Positions 27,359-36,575 of a stretch of 39,167 nt of DNA are shown in pieces. This DNA comes from Candidatus Methanimicrococcus odontotermitis (lineage in GTDB: Archaea > Halobacteriota > Methanosarcinia > Methanosarcinales > Methanosarcinaceae). Made by a program: the position numbers and the translations under genes. Under the pieces are notes generated by a model. It saw only the letters and a list, made by a program, of their open reading frames with translations. It had not been told where the DNA came from and did no database searches. The DNA lies in the NCBI GenBank assembly GCA_031286065.1, contig JAITUZ010000051.1:1-39167 (forward strand), written 5' to 3'. Numbering within the stretch: position 1 is the stretch's first letter; every line of letters begins with the position of its first letter.

Positions 27359-28650
27359 TGGCAAGAAGAGAACCGTCCCTTAAAATGGAAAGATTGACAG
27401 CCGTCCAACTCATGGAACTTGACGGATGCATGCGCTGCGGCGAGTGCGCTGAATGGTGTCCGACCTATGAAGGCTCCGGATACAAGCCGGGCCTTTCCCC
27501 GCGCGACAAAATCTACCGCTGGAAGCGCTTCGTTGACAAATCTTACGGTCTTTGGGCAACCCTCTTCGGTCCCAAAGAGATTCCGGAAGAAGAATTTGTC
27601 GCGTTCAAAGATGATGTTCACGGCTGCACCACTTGCGGCATTTGCGCAACCGTCTGCGAAGCCGGAATCAACACGGTCGAACTCTGGGAAGTCATGCGCG
27701 CCAACCTCGTGAAAAGAGGTACAGGCCCGTACGGCAAGCAGGGCGCGATGCCAAAAATCATCAGCGACACATTCAACTCTTACAACGAGCCGAAAGAAAA
27801 CCGTTTGGCATGGATTCCCGGTGATGTCAAAATCGCGGACAAAGCAAATATCCTCTACTTCATGGGCTGTACAGCCGGCATGAAACAGACAAATCTCGCC
27901 GTTTCAACCGCTCGCGTTTTGAACAAACTCGGCGTTGAATTCTGTACGCTCGGCGAAGAAGAAGCGTGCTGCGGATCCGTTTTGATCAGAACCGGCCAAT
28001 ACTACAAAGAAGATCATATCGCAAGAAGACTGGCCGAATCCAATGTCGCGAAAATCAAAGCGAAAGGCGCGACCATCGTTCTTTACGCCTGCTCCGGCTG
28101 TTTCAGAGCGTCTCTCGTGGACTGGCCCAGACTTCTCGGCGAAGAAACGCCCTTTAAAGTGATGCACGTTTCACAATTCCTCGCGGAAAAAATCGAAGCG
28201 GGAGAAGTCAAATGGGTGAAAAAGCCGTTCGGTGAAGATAAAATCGTCACCTACCACGACCCGTGCCATCTCGGCCGCCACGTCGGCGTTTATGAAGAGC
28301 CGAGAAAAGTTCTTCAAAGCATGCCCGGAATGGAATTCACCGAGATGGACCGCAACAGATCTTACCAAAGATGCTGTGGCGCCGGTGGCGGTGTCAAAGC
28401 CGGTATGCCCGAACTCGCGCTCTCCATTGCGAAAGCAAGAGTTGGAGACGCAATGGAAGTTCTGTATCCGGAAGGAGAACAAAAAACGCAGACCAACGTT
28501 TTCGCTCAGGCCTGCCCGTTCTGTAAGAGAAACCTCTCAGACGGACGCGACGCCCTTTTGGCGGAGGAAAATCCGCGCGCCGACATCATCATTGAAGACA
28601 TTGTTGAAATCAGCGCCCGCGCGCTCGGTTTAAGCAATGTTAAAGACTGA
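27358..28650 (+). CDS. hdrD: Heterodisulfide reductase catalytic subunit HdrD
   Basis: Catalytic iron-sulfur subunit that reduces the CoM-CoB heterodisulfide on the inner face of the membrane, regenerating thiols in the last step of methanogenesis. The 430-residue protein has two [4Fe-4S] ferredoxin motifs (C24, C27, C30, C34 and C90, C93, C96, C100) and two CCG domains (C171, C204-C205, C245, C248 and C303, C339-C340, C386, C389), the HdrD hallmark that binds the unusual active-site clusters. GGAGG lies nine bases before the ATG inside the end of hdrE. A hairpin terminator follows. Confidence 0.96.
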   Translation: MARREPSLKMERLTAVQLMELDGCMRCGECAEWCPTYEGSGYKPGLSPRDKIYRWKRFVDKSYGLWATLFGPKEIPEEEFVAFKDDVHGCTTCGICATVCEAGINTVELWEVMRANLVKRGTGPYGKQGAMPKIISDTFNSYNEPKENRLAWIPGDVKIADKANILYFMGCTAGMKQTNLAVSTARVLNKLGVEFCTLGEEEACCGSVLIRTGQYYKEDHIARRLAESNVAKIKAKGATIVLYACSGCFRASLVDWPRLLGEETPFKVMHVSQFLAEKIEAGEVKWVKKPFGEDKIVTYHDPCHLGRHVGVYEEPRKVLQSMPGMEFTEMDRNRSYQRCCGAGGGVKAGMPELALSIAKARVGDAMEVLYPEGEQKTQTNVFAQACPFCKRNLSDGRDALLAEENPRADIIIEDIVEISARALGLSNVKD

Positions 28651-28661
28651 ATTTCTTTTTG

Positions 28662-28698
28662 AAACGGTTTTTTAAAACCGTTTTCATCTTTCTTTTTT
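28662..28698 (+). terminator. Terminator after hdrD
   Basis: AAACGGTTTT TT AAAACCGTTT is a perfect ten-pair hairpin (28662-28683) followed by a T-rich stretch, closing the hdrED operon. Confidence 0.8.
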
Positions 28699-28810
28699 TA
28701 AAATAACGATTCAAACAGCTTTGGCTGTCATTAAAACCAGATTCGGAATATAATATATAACAAACGGCGGAGTTCAAGAATAATAAAAAACAGAAAAAAG
28801 ATAAGAAGAA

Positions 28811-28978
28811 TTATTTTTTCAATTCTTCTTTAACGGAATTTTTAATCTCTTTTTTTGTATTGTCGATTTTTTTGTCAACAGCATTGTCAACCTTTCTTTC
28901 GGCTTGGTTTTTCGAGCTGTTTATTTCACGGTCAATTTTTTGGTCAATTTTCTTTTCAATTTTATCGAATAATCCCAT
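28811..28978 (-). CDS. Small charged helical protein, unknown
   Basis: A 55-residue protein, MGLFDKIEKKIDQKIDREIN followed by repeated lysine/aspartate/glutamate heptads, almost certainly one long amphipathic helix or coiled coil; the first residues GLFDKI could touch a membrane. The ATG at 28978 has GGTGA seven bases upstream. An alternative GTG at 29002 with its own AAGGA would add eight residues. No family recognised. The strong ribosome-binding site is the main argument that it is a gene. Confidence 0.6.
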   Translation of the reverse strand: MGLFDKIEKKIDQKIDREINSSKNQAERKVDNAVDKKIDNTKKEIKNSVKEELKK

Positions 28979-29107
28979 AGTCGGTTCACCCAAAATATTC
29001 ACATGTCCTTAAAGTTATTTGAGTCTTGCTGTTCGTGAATTATGTCGTATTGATCGAAATAGATGTCAGCACTTCATGTCAAAAGTTATAACGGATTAAA
29101 AACAGAA

Positions 29108-29160
29108 AATCAATTTAAGAATCAAAAAAAGAAAAATAGAGAAAAGAGAATAAAAGGACA
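29108..29160 (-). terminator. T-rich termination tract after carB
   Basis: Read on the minus strand, the bases directly after the carB stop are a series of T runs (CCTTTTATTCTCTTTTCTC and so on to seven T residues) without a strong hairpin, the usual archaeal intrinsic termination pattern. Confidence 0.55.
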
Positions 29161-29161
29161 A

Positions 29162-32100
29162 TTACGAATTGCCCTTATTGTATTCTTGAATCGATTTGAT
29201 CGTCATTTCTTTTTCTTTGGCTGCCGTAATCGCTTTTCCTGAGATTTTCGCGCTTTGAAGCGTTGTAATGTACGGAACGCCGTAATCCACGGCGGAACGG
29301 CGGATTCTGGAGCCGTCGCGGCGCGCTTTTGTTTTTTCGGTCGGCGTGTTGATGATCAAATTGACTTCATTCTTTCTGACGCGGTCAATCACGTTGGGCG
29401 TTCCTTCATGAACTTTTAAAACGATGTCCATAGACACGCCGCCTTTTTCCATGAATTCGGCGGTTCCCTTCGTTCCGATCATTTTTAAGCCGGCTGCAGC
29501 CATTTCTTTCGCGACTTCAAGCATTTCATCTTTGTCTTTATCGCGGATAGACATAAAGACGGTTCCTTCAAGCGGCAAAGCGTTGTCCGCCGCCATCTCC
29601 GCTTTGTAAAACGCTAAATCGTAACTGTAGTCAATGCCCATGACTTCTCCTGTGCTTTTCATTTCAGGGCTTAAAAGCGGGTCGGCGCCTGGCAGCTTGT
29701 CGAAAGGAAGAATAACTTCTTTCACAGCCACGTGTTTAATTTGCGGTTCTTTTTCAGCGATATAGCCTTGTTCTTTCAAGGATTTGCCGACCATGACCTT
29801 TGCGGCGATTTTCGCAAGAGGAATGCCGATTGCTTTGGAAACGAACGGAACGGTTCGGCTGGAGCGCGGATTGGCTTCTAAAACAAAAACTTTACCGTTC
29901 TGTTCAGCCATTTGAATGTTGACCATGCCTTTAACGTTTAACGCCAGCGCAATCTTTTTGGTATAGTCTCTGACGATTTCCAAAATATCTTCCGATAGCG
30001 TCTGCGGCGGAATGACGCAAGCCGAATCGCCCGAGTGAATGCCGGCTTCTTCAATGTGTTCCATGATCGCGCCGATGAAAACGTCTTTTCCGTCACAAAC
30101 GGCATCGACATCAATTTCACGGGCGCCTTCCAAAAAGTCGTCAATCAAAATCGGATGGTCATGAGTCACGCGAACCGCTTCTTTAATGTATTTTTCAAGT
30201 TCATCGCGGTCATAAACGATTTCCATCGCGCGGCCGCCGAGAACATAGGACGGGCGGACCAAAACCGGGTACCCGATTTTTTCCGCGGTTTCAAAAGCCT
30301 GGTTTTCAGAGACGGCGTATCCAGCTTCCGGCTGCAGAATGCCGAGCTTTTCCATTAAAACATTGAATCTTTCACGGTCTTCAGCCATATCCATATTTTC
30401 CGGCGCCGTTCCTAAAATTTTAGTATTCAGGCCGCGTCTTTTAATTTCTTGTTCCAAGGGCAGCGCGAGATTAACGGAAGTTTGACCGCCGAACTGAACC
30501 AAAACGCCTGACGGCTTTTCTTTTTCAATAACATTCATGACATCTTCCAAAGTTAAAGGCTCAAAGAAAAGCTTGTCAGAAGTGTCATAGTCGGTTGAAA
30601 CCGTTTCGGGATTGTTGTTAATGATTTGAGTTTCAATACCTTCTTCGCGAAGTGCTTTGACGGCATGGACCGTACAATAGTCGAATTCGATTCCCTGACC
30701 GATGCGAATCGGCCCCGCGCCGAGAATCAGAATCTTATTTTTGTCATTCGTTTTGGATAAATTTTCAACGCCGTACTCCGTGTAATAATAAGGCGTAAAC
30801 GATTCCAGTTCTTCGGCGCAGGAATCAACCATCCTGTAAGAAGCGCTGATGTTTTCTTTGAGACGTATATCTGTGATTTCAGTACGGCTTTTACCGGTCA
30901 GCTCACTGATTCTCTCGTCCGTGAAACCGAGTTTTTTCGCTTTGAATAATATCTCTTTCGTCAGTTTTTCATCTTTCAAAGTGTTTTCAAAGAGTACGAA
31001 GCTGCTGATTTTTTCAATGAAAAACGGATTGATTTTTGTCCAGTCGGAGATCGCTTTAATGGAATACCCTTTCTTCAGCGCGTAAATGATAACGAAAACA
31101 CGTTCATCTGTCGGATTTTTCAGAAGGTCTTCAATTTCTTCATCCGTCCAGGAATATTCATCAATATGCTTTCCGGTATCAAGCCCGCGGATTGCTTTTT
31201 GAAGAGCGTCTTCGACTTGGCCGCCGATAGCCATCACTTCACCGGTGCTTTTCATCGCTGTCGTCAATCGGCGGTCAGCGGATGTAAATTTGTCAAAAGG
31301 CCAGCGGGCAACTTTCGCGACAACATAATTGACAATCGGCTCCCAATTATCGGATCCGGTTTGAACACCTCGGACAATTTCATCCAATGTTCTGCCGATT
31401 GCGATTTTTGCAGTCGCGCGGGCAATCGGAAAACCGGTTGCTTTAGAAGCCAAAGCGGAAGACCTGGAAACACGCGGATTTACTTCAATAATTCTGTAAT
31501 CGCTGTTTTCAGGATTATACGCGAACTGAACGTTGCAGCCGCCGATAATATTCAGAGCTCTTAAGATTCGGATGGCTGCTTCCCGAAGCATTTTAATGTC
31601 TTCTTCGGGCAGCGTCAAAATTGGCGCGACAACCATGGATTCTCCTGTATGGATTCCCATCGGGTCAATATTCTCCATCGTACAAATCACGATACAGGTA
31701 TCGTTTTTGTCGCGCATGACTTCAAACTCTATTTCTTCCCAGCCGAGAACGCTTTCTTCGATAAGAAGCTGGTGAATCCGGCTTTTCTTGAATCCTTTTT
31801 CGGAAATTTCATACAGCTCCTCGCGGGTGTAAGCAATGCCGCCGCCTGCGCCGCCGAGAGTGTAGGCCGGACGGATAATTAACGGAAGACCGAATTGTTT
31901 AATCGTTTCTTCGACTTCTTCTTTCGTTGTGACCGCTTTGCTGCGCGGCACTCGCTCGCCGATGCTTATCATCAGTTCTTTGAAGCGTTCGCGGTCTTCC
32001 GTGCATTTGATGGAGTCGACTTGTGTTCCCAGGAGTTCCACGCCGTATTTTTCAAGTATTCCCTTCTCGGCGAGCTCGGTTGTCATGTTTAAGCCGGTTT

Positions 32101-32377
32101 GTCCGCCGATGCCTGCAATAATACTGTCGGGTTTTTCTTGAGCGATGATTTTTTCCAATATTTCCACATTAATCGGCTCGACATAAACAACATCTGCCGT
32201 CTCAGGGTCGGTCATGATTGTCGCCGGATTGGAATTGACTAAAACGACTTCGATCCCTTCTTCTTTTAAAGCGCGGCAAGCCTGCGTTCCCGAAAAGTCG
32301 AATTCTGCTGCCTGGCCGATTACAATCGGGCCGGATCCAATTAATAAAACTCTTTTAACATCATTTCGTTTCGGCAT
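29162..32377 (-). CDS. carB: Carbamoyl-phosphate synthase large subunit
   Basis: Makes carbamoyl phosphate from bicarbonate, ATP and ammonia delivered by CarA, for arginine and pyrimidine synthesis. The 1071-residue chain is full length: two homologous ATP-grasp halves, each opening with LLIGSGPIVIGQAAEFDFSG (near residue 11) and ILGAGPIRIGQGIEFDYC (near 550), and a C-terminal MGS-like allosteric domain from about 930 (FMSIRDKDKDEML, MIGTKGTAEFMEKGG). Some archaea split this gene; here it is one. The ATG at 32377 with GGTGA five bases upstream is chosen over a TTG twelve bases earlier. CarA is usually encoded just upstream, but that side is a gene-poor stretch. Confidence 0.97.
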   Translation of the reverse strand: MPKRNDVKRVLLIGSGPIVIGQAAEFDFSGTQACRALKEEGIEVVLVNSNPATIMTDPETADVVYVEPINVEILEKIIAQEKPDSIIAGIGGQTGLNMTTELAEKGILEKYGVELLGTQVDSIKCTEDRERFKELMISIGERVPRSKAVTTKEEVEETIKQFGLPLIIRPAYTLGGAGGGIAYTREELYEISEKGFKKSRIHQLLIEESVLGWEEIEFEVMRDKNDTCIVICTMENIDPMGIHTGESMVVAPILTLPEEDIKMLREAAIRILRALNIIGGCNVQFAYNPENSDYRIIEVNPRVSRSSALASKATGFPIARATAKIAIGRTLDEIVRGVQTGSDNWEPIVNYVVAKVARWPFDKFTSADRRLTTAMKSTGEVMAIGGQVEDALQKAIRGLDTGKHIDEYSWTDEEIEDLLKNPTDERVFVIIYALKKGYSIKAISDWTKINPFFIEKISSFVLFENTLKDEKLTKEILFKAKKLGFTDERISELTGKSRTEITDIRLKENISASYRMVDSCAEELESFTPYYYTEYGVENLSKTNDKNKILILGAGPIRIGQGIEFDYCTVHAVKALREEGIETQIINNNPETVSTDYDTSDKLFFEPLTLEDVMNVIEKEKPSGVLVQFGGQTSVNLALPLEQEIKRRGLNTKILGTAPENMDMAEDRERFNVLMEKLGILQPEAGYAVSENQAFETAEKIGYPVLVRPSYVLGGRAMEIVYDRDELEKYIKEAVRVTHDHPILIDDFLEGAREIDVDAVCDGKDVFIGAIMEHIEEAGIHSGDSACVIPPQTLSEDILEIVRDYTKKIALALNVKGMVNIQMAEQNGKVFVLEANPRSSRTVPFVSKAIGIPLAKIAAKVMVGKSLKEQGYIAEKEPQIKHVAVKEVILPFDKLPGADPLLSPEMKSTGEVMGIDYSYDLAFYKAEMAADNALPLEGTVFMSIRDKDKDEMLEVAKEMAAAGLKMIGTKGTAEFMEKGGVSMDIVLKVHEGTPNVIDRVRKNEVNLIINTPTEKTKARRDGSRIRRSAVDYGVPYITTLQSAKISGKAITAAKEKEMTIKSIQEYNKGNS

Positions 32378-33085
32378 TTGTGTCACCAACTTAATTGATA
32401 AATCTTATGTATTATATTGTATAAGCGAATAGCGAATTTTTGCTTCCTGTATTTTTCCTAAAATTCGGATTGATGGCTGTTTTTGGAAATGTGTTCTTTT
32501 TTCCAAGTCAAAAAAAGATTTTGAAAAAGCAGAAATAAAATAAAACCGAAAAAGGAAAAGAGCATTGAGAAAAGAAACGATTGCGGAAAATAAATCTTGA
32601 ATAAAAACAGTTGACGGCGATTTGATATAATGCCCGCAACCGATAATTTTGTCAACATTCTTTTCACGGGTCATGGCTCTTGTCAATCTCGCTTCTTCGA
32701 TTTTTAAGACGTCGCAGCAAATTCAGCTTAAATAAGGTCTCTAAAACTTGATTGATTGTTGTTCCAATATATAACTTCTGTGATTGAATATATCATGATT
32801 GTCTGTGAAAATGTTTTATTTTTTAAGAAAATCCGGTTGATTTTTTAAATTTTTTCTGTTATTTATGTCAAATTTCTTTTGATAAATCCATTCATAATGC
32901 GGGTGAAATATCTTTTTGATCAATTCCTGTCATGATCTGATAAATTTTTGGCGAATCTGCTATAAATTATATGTTGTATCGTTTTAGGTTCTTATAATCG
33001 CCATCAGTCAACTATTGGGGGGCGGGGACAGATACATCTCTTTTGATTTTAAATTCTTAAAAAAAGCCGAGTCGGATTAGAAGTC

Positions 33086-33120
33086 GGAAAAGGATAATTC
33101 GCCACAAATCATCCTTTTCT
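33086..33120. repeat. Inverted repeat / hairpin in the gene-poor stretch
   Basis: GAAAAGGAT (33087-33095) pairs perfectly with ATCCTTTTC (33111-33119), nine pairs around a 15-base loop. T-rich DNA follows on the + strand. It may be a terminator for something decayed, or part of a small RNA. Confidence 0.5.
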
Positions 33121-33236
33121 CTTTTCACACATTTCTTCCAATTCAAAGATTTTTCGTGTCCTGTTGAGTTAGATGAGTTTCAATAACCCAACGCTGACAA
33201 TTTCTACTATGTTTCAATCAGATATATAGTTATCGT

Positions 33237-33283
33237 AAAATCTAGCCAAAAATAGCATCTCTTTTTGCATGCTGCTAGATTTT
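33237..33283. repeat. 10-bp perfect inverted repeat AAAATCTAGC/GCTAGATTTT
   Basis: AAAATCTAGC at 33237-33246 is exactly complementary to GCTAGATTTT at 33274-33283, and inside it CAAAAA (33247-33252) pairs with TTTTTG (33262-33267), making a long two-part stem. A TATA-like GATATATAG lies just upstream at about 33221-33229. It could be a structured small RNA or a remnant of a mobile element end. Confidence 0.6.
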
Positions 33284-33289
33284 CGGCGG

Positions 33290-33750
33290 ACCGGACTCTT
33301 CGATTTGCCGATTGTAGAATTTTCTATTATGGTGCATTAAATTCCTATCTTTTCTTTGGTGTTTCTAATTACTAAATCCTCTCATTTCTGTTTTTTATTT
33401 GCGCCATTCTATTTCTCGGATGTAGCAATTATGCTTTAGTTTCTATCTTTTTGCTATATTCTTTTGCAGCTCTTCTCTGTTTTCTTTAGTGTAGTCCGTT
33501 TCTTCTTGCTGTTTCTTCCATGTTTCTATACTTATTTTTTCTATCAATTTGATAATCCTGTATGTTTTGTATGATTCTCTAATTTCAGCTTTATGTTTTA
33601 TCGTTCGCCTCTCAAATCTGTCCGTTTTTTTCGAAGCGCTGAATCTTGGTAGATTTTTCTATTCTTTTTTAAGTTTCTGTGCTATCCGCTTGATTGAAGA
33701 CTCTCTATGATTTCTATTTTGATGATTTTTGAAAATCGCTGCGTTTCGTG
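33290..33750 (-). pseudogene. Decayed charged reading frame, reverse strand
   Basis: One minus-strand frame reads as protein-like sequence broken by stops. From about 33750 it runs HRESSIKRIAQKLKKE, a helix-turn-helix-like phrase, to a stop at 33659-33661. It then has 71 open codons (33446-33658: SKKTDRFERRTIKHKAEIR, ESYKTYRIIKLIEK, TWKKQQEETDYTKENREELQ), another stop, and further broken sequence. No start codon fits. The first phrase recalls the recognition helix of some transposases, but I cannot name a family. Confidence 0.3.
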
Positions 33751-33832
33751 CTGTTTCATCTCAAATCCAAATAACAATTAAATATAAAGATGTATTATTT
33801 TGATAGACTCAGATATCTATGGATTAGTAATC

Positions 33833-34282
33833 ATGACTGACACTCCCAATTCAAACGACACCGGCAAGCTTGATGAATTAACCGCTGCCGAGAAAAACGG
33901 CAAATCTGATGACAGCACAAAGTCAGACGGCAAAAAACAATTGAATGTCCGGATACCTACAGATCTCTATAATAAATTAGATTCAACCAATGAATCTAAG
34001 GGTGCCGCGGTCATCAAAGCTCTTGAAATGTATTTGGACAACGACGGCAATGATGCCGTTTCCCAAGAATACGTCTCTGCACTCTTAAAACAGCTGGAAA
34101 TCAAAGACAGTCAAATTTCTGCGCTGACACGCCAGCTGGAAACCAAAGATGAACAGATTACGGAGCGCGACAACACAACAAAAATGCATATCGCTCAAGT
34201 TCAAACCCTCATTAATCAAGTTGAAAAAAAGACGCTTGAACTGGAAGACGCTAAAAAGAAAAAATGGTATCAGTTTTGGTAA
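33833..34282 (+). CDS. Ribbon-helix-helix / coiled-coil protein
   Basis: A 149-residue protein in three parts: a polar N-terminus; a ribbon-helix-helix-like DNA-binding segment, KQLNVRIPTDLYNKLDSTNE with ALEMYL (about residues 36-70); and a long coiled coil containing two tandem 14-residue units, ALLKQLEIKDSQIS and ALTRQLETKDEQIT, ending KKKKWYQFW. A similar aromatic WxQFW tail is seen in some bacterial plasmid-associated coiled-coil proteins (from memory, unchecked). The ATG at 33833 is 33 bases after a TTG alternative; no ribosome-binding site is seen. TTAAATATAAAG at about 33778-33789 could be its TATA box. It borders the gene-poor stretch, which suggests an accessory or mobile origin. Confidence 0.75.
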   Translation: MTDTPNSNDTGKLDELTAAEKNGKSDDSTKSDGKKQLNVRIPTDLYNKLDSTNESKGAAVIKALEMYLDNDGNDAVSQEYVSALLKQLEIKDSQISALTRQLETKDEQITERDNTTKMHIAQVQTLINQVEKKTLELEDAKKKKWYQFW

Positions 34283-34396
34283 CTGTTATATCTTTTGATC
34301 ATGTCATCTATTATAATGTTAGTCTGTTCACCGATCTGAGCCTCAAATCCTTTTCAATAAATTCAAAGCATAATATAAGTTCCAAAATGATTTTCA

Positions 34397-36313
34397 TCAT
34401 TTTGTTGCCTTCTCAATTTTTTCTTTCAGCAGTGCGCTGACTTCCTTTCCTTCGATTTTGCCGCGGTATTTTTCCATGACGATTCCCATCAGAGGGCTGA
34501 TGGCCGCAGGACCCTTTTCGGCAATGAAATCTTTCTTTTCGGCGACAACGCTGTCAATATACGCTTCAATTTCCGTTCTGTCAACAGTGCCGATTCCGAG
34601 ACTATCGGCGACTTCGGCGATACAGCAGCCGGAATCCTTACAAACGATTACCAAAATATTCCGCGACGCGTCTTTGGGAAGCGAACCGTCCGCAATCAAA
34701 TCAAACATCTCTTCGAATTTCGCATCGGTGATCGAATCGACATTCAATCCTTCTCTTTTCAATTCGGGCAAAACGCCGGTCAATGTTCTGGCAAGTAAAG
34801 TCGGCGTGACGGTTTCATTTCCCTTGTATTTTTCAGCCAGTTTCTCAAAAAGCCGCATGTATTTGGAAAACGCGACCAATTCCGCGAATTCATTGTTGAT
34901 GCCGTATTCTTTCATGTAGCGTCCGGCTTTGTCAATCAAAAGCTCGGGAACGGCCAAATCCAGGTATTCCTGACGGTTGATGGCAAAGGTCGGCAAATCC
35001 GTTTCCGGATACATTCTGGCTGCTCCCGGAAGCGGTCTCATGTAAGAGTTATTGCCGTCCGGAAGAGCGTAACGCGTTTCTTGCGGAATCGTGATCAGAA
35101 CTTGCTTCGCTCTGTCAAGGACAGATTCCATGGCTCTTTTAACGACTTCAGCGCGGCCGGAAATCATGATCACGGCATCCTCTTTCTCCGCGCCGATGGC
35201 TTTTCTGAGATTTTCAACTTCGTCGGCGGTAATCCCGTAATTCGGCAATTCGTCTGTATGGAATAATCCGGAGACGCCGACCGCTTTAGCTTTTTCGGAC
35301 AGTTCCGTCCCGAGTCTTCTGCCGGGCTGAACTTCTCTGCCGATATAGCCGTCGAATCCTTTTAAGCGGACAGCTAAAATTTTTCTGTTTTTGGCGCTGT
35401 TGAGAATGACTTTGGATTTAGTTTCCGCAAAAATGCCCGTCACATCGTAGAGGGCTGTATCGACAGACGCGCCTTTTGCGGTCAGTTCCTCTTTTATCTC
35501 AATGAGCGCCAGCTGTCTGAATATTTCACGCTTGATGATTTCATCAATCATGGATAAAGCCTGAACGCCTTTCATTTCGACACGCGTTCCATTTTTTATG
35601 GAGACGTTGACATCTTGCCGTATTGTTCCGATGCCGCGCTTCACGCCGAGCGTTGAGCGAAGAGACATGCCGATGTAAGACGCGACTTCTCCGGCTTGCT
35701 CCGGGGTTCTGATATCCGGTTCGGTGGCGATTTCAATCAGCGGGATTCCGAGGCGGTCCAATGAAAAAACGACATATTCATCCGTTTCTTTCATTTTGGG
35801 CGCGGATTCTTCTTCCAAACACAAACTGGCGATGCGGCATTTTCCGGATTCTGTTTCAATCCAGCCGTTGCCGGCGATGAAAGTCGTTCTTTGAAAACCG
35901 GCCGGTCCTGAACCGTCCACAATTATTTTTCTCATCACATGCGCGCGGTCTACCGGGGTCATATGAAGAATTTTTGAAACTTCAAGAGTCGTTTTTAAAG
36001 CTTCGGGACTCACCGGTGCCGGCCCCGCCTCGTCAATGTCGCCCAAACAAGTCGTATTAAAAACTTTATATCGGCTTTGGCGGTTGGCCTGCGTTTGTTC
36101 GACAACGGCGCGGTCCATCATGCCCAAATTATTGGCTTTGGGGCGTAAATGCCTTCTGATTTCATGTGTCGACTCTTCCGGCTCTCTGTATATGTTCGGG
36201 CAGCGGCAGTGCAGTTTTGTCGGAGAATCTACCTGCTGATGAATTTCAAGACCGACCATCAGACCGATTTCTTCATAATTATAATCCGGAATTGTTTTCA
36301 TTTCATGACTCAT
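34397..36313 (-). CDS. gatE: Glu-tRNA(Gln) amidotransferase subunit E
   Basis: With GatD, converts Glu-tRNA(Gln) to Gln-tRNA(Gln), the archaeal route to glutaminyl-tRNA. The 638-residue length is normal. The N-terminal amidotransferase core opens GLMVGLEIHQQVDSPTKLHC and contains FQRTTFIAGNG and GIPLIEIATEPDI; the AspRS-type insertion lies in the middle (about residues 280-410, with VRLKGFDGYIG), and the C-terminal YqeY-like tail contains ISPLMGIVMEKYRGK. The ATG at 36313 is chosen because AAGGA lies nine bases upstream; a TTG six bases earlier is less likely. GatD is not in the window. Confidence 0.97.
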   Translation of the reverse strand: MSHEMKTIPDYNYEEIGLMVGLEIHQQVDSPTKLHCRCPNIYREPEESTHEIRRHLRPKANNLGMMDRAVVEQTQANRQSRYKVFNTTCLGDIDEAGPAPVSPEALKTTLEVSKILHMTPVDRAHVMRKIIVDGSGPAGFQRTTFIAGNGWIETESGKCRIASLCLEEESAPKMKETDEYVVFSLDRLGIPLIEIATEPDIRTPEQAGEVASYIGMSLRSTLGVKRGIGTIRQDVNVSIKNGTRVEMKGVQALSMIDEIIKREIFRQLALIEIKEELTAKGASVDTALYDVTGIFAETKSKVILNSAKNRKILAVRLKGFDGYIGREVQPGRRLGTELSEKAKAVGVSGLFHTDELPNYGITADEVENLRKAIGAEKEDAVIMISGRAEVVKRAMESVLDRAKQVLITIPQETRYALPDGNNSYMRPLPGAARMYPETDLPTFAINRQEYLDLAVPELLIDKAGRYMKEYGINNEFAELVAFSKYMRLFEKLAEKYKGNETVTPTLLARTLTGVLPELKREGLNVDSITDAKFEEMFDLIADGSLPKDASRNILVIVCKDSGCCIAEVADSLGIGTVDRTEIEAYIDSVVAEKKDFIAEKGPAAISPLMGIVMEKYRGKIEGKEVSALLKEKIEKATK

Positions 36314-36479
36314 TTTCAAATGTCCTTGAAGTTATTATAAAATAAAAGAGTGATGAATTGAAAAGATTAATAATTTTTCTGCTTATTTCATTCTTTTTCT
36401 TTCATTTATGAGTTAATCTTTATAGTGTATGAATAATAATATACTAAAAATCGACTCAGACTCAATAACATTTATCTAT

Positions 36480-36492
36480 CTACAATATATAT
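36480..36492 (+). promoter_or_regulatory. TATA-like box for the PKD surface-protein gene
   Basis: CTACAATATATAT lies about 90 bases before the ATG at 36576, in the divergent gatE/PKD spacer. The leader also carries a strong AGGTGGGAG ribosome-binding site at 36558-36566. Confidence 0.45.
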
Positions 36493-36575
36493 CTGCATTA
36501 ACCTATTTGGAATTCCGGGGATGGTTTCATTTAACCGTATCGGTTTTCATTTAAAACAGGTGGGAGTTTTTAATA

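Larger units (their letters stand above)
32378..33832. other. AT-rich gene-poor stretch between carB and the RHH gene
   Basis: About 1.45 kb without a convincing intact gene. Near 32400-32425 lie TATA-like sequences for carB. At 33017-33027 there is an isolated G-run (GGGGGGCGGGG). Two hairpins (33086-33120 and 33237-33283) and a decayed reverse-strand frame (33290-33750) occupy the right half; from about 33340 the + strand is markedly T-rich. A short minus-strand open frame at 32458-32667 with a hydrophobic middle is probably chance. Confidence 0.6.

Noticed and set aside
32458-32667. Minus-strand open frame with a hydrophobic middle
   Set aside because: T-rich DNA easily encodes hydrophobic runs; no ribosome-binding site or known family supports it.
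32690-33800. tRNA or other known RNA gene in the gene-poor stretch
   Set aside because: I looked for the T-loop consensus and cloverleaf arms and found none that fit.
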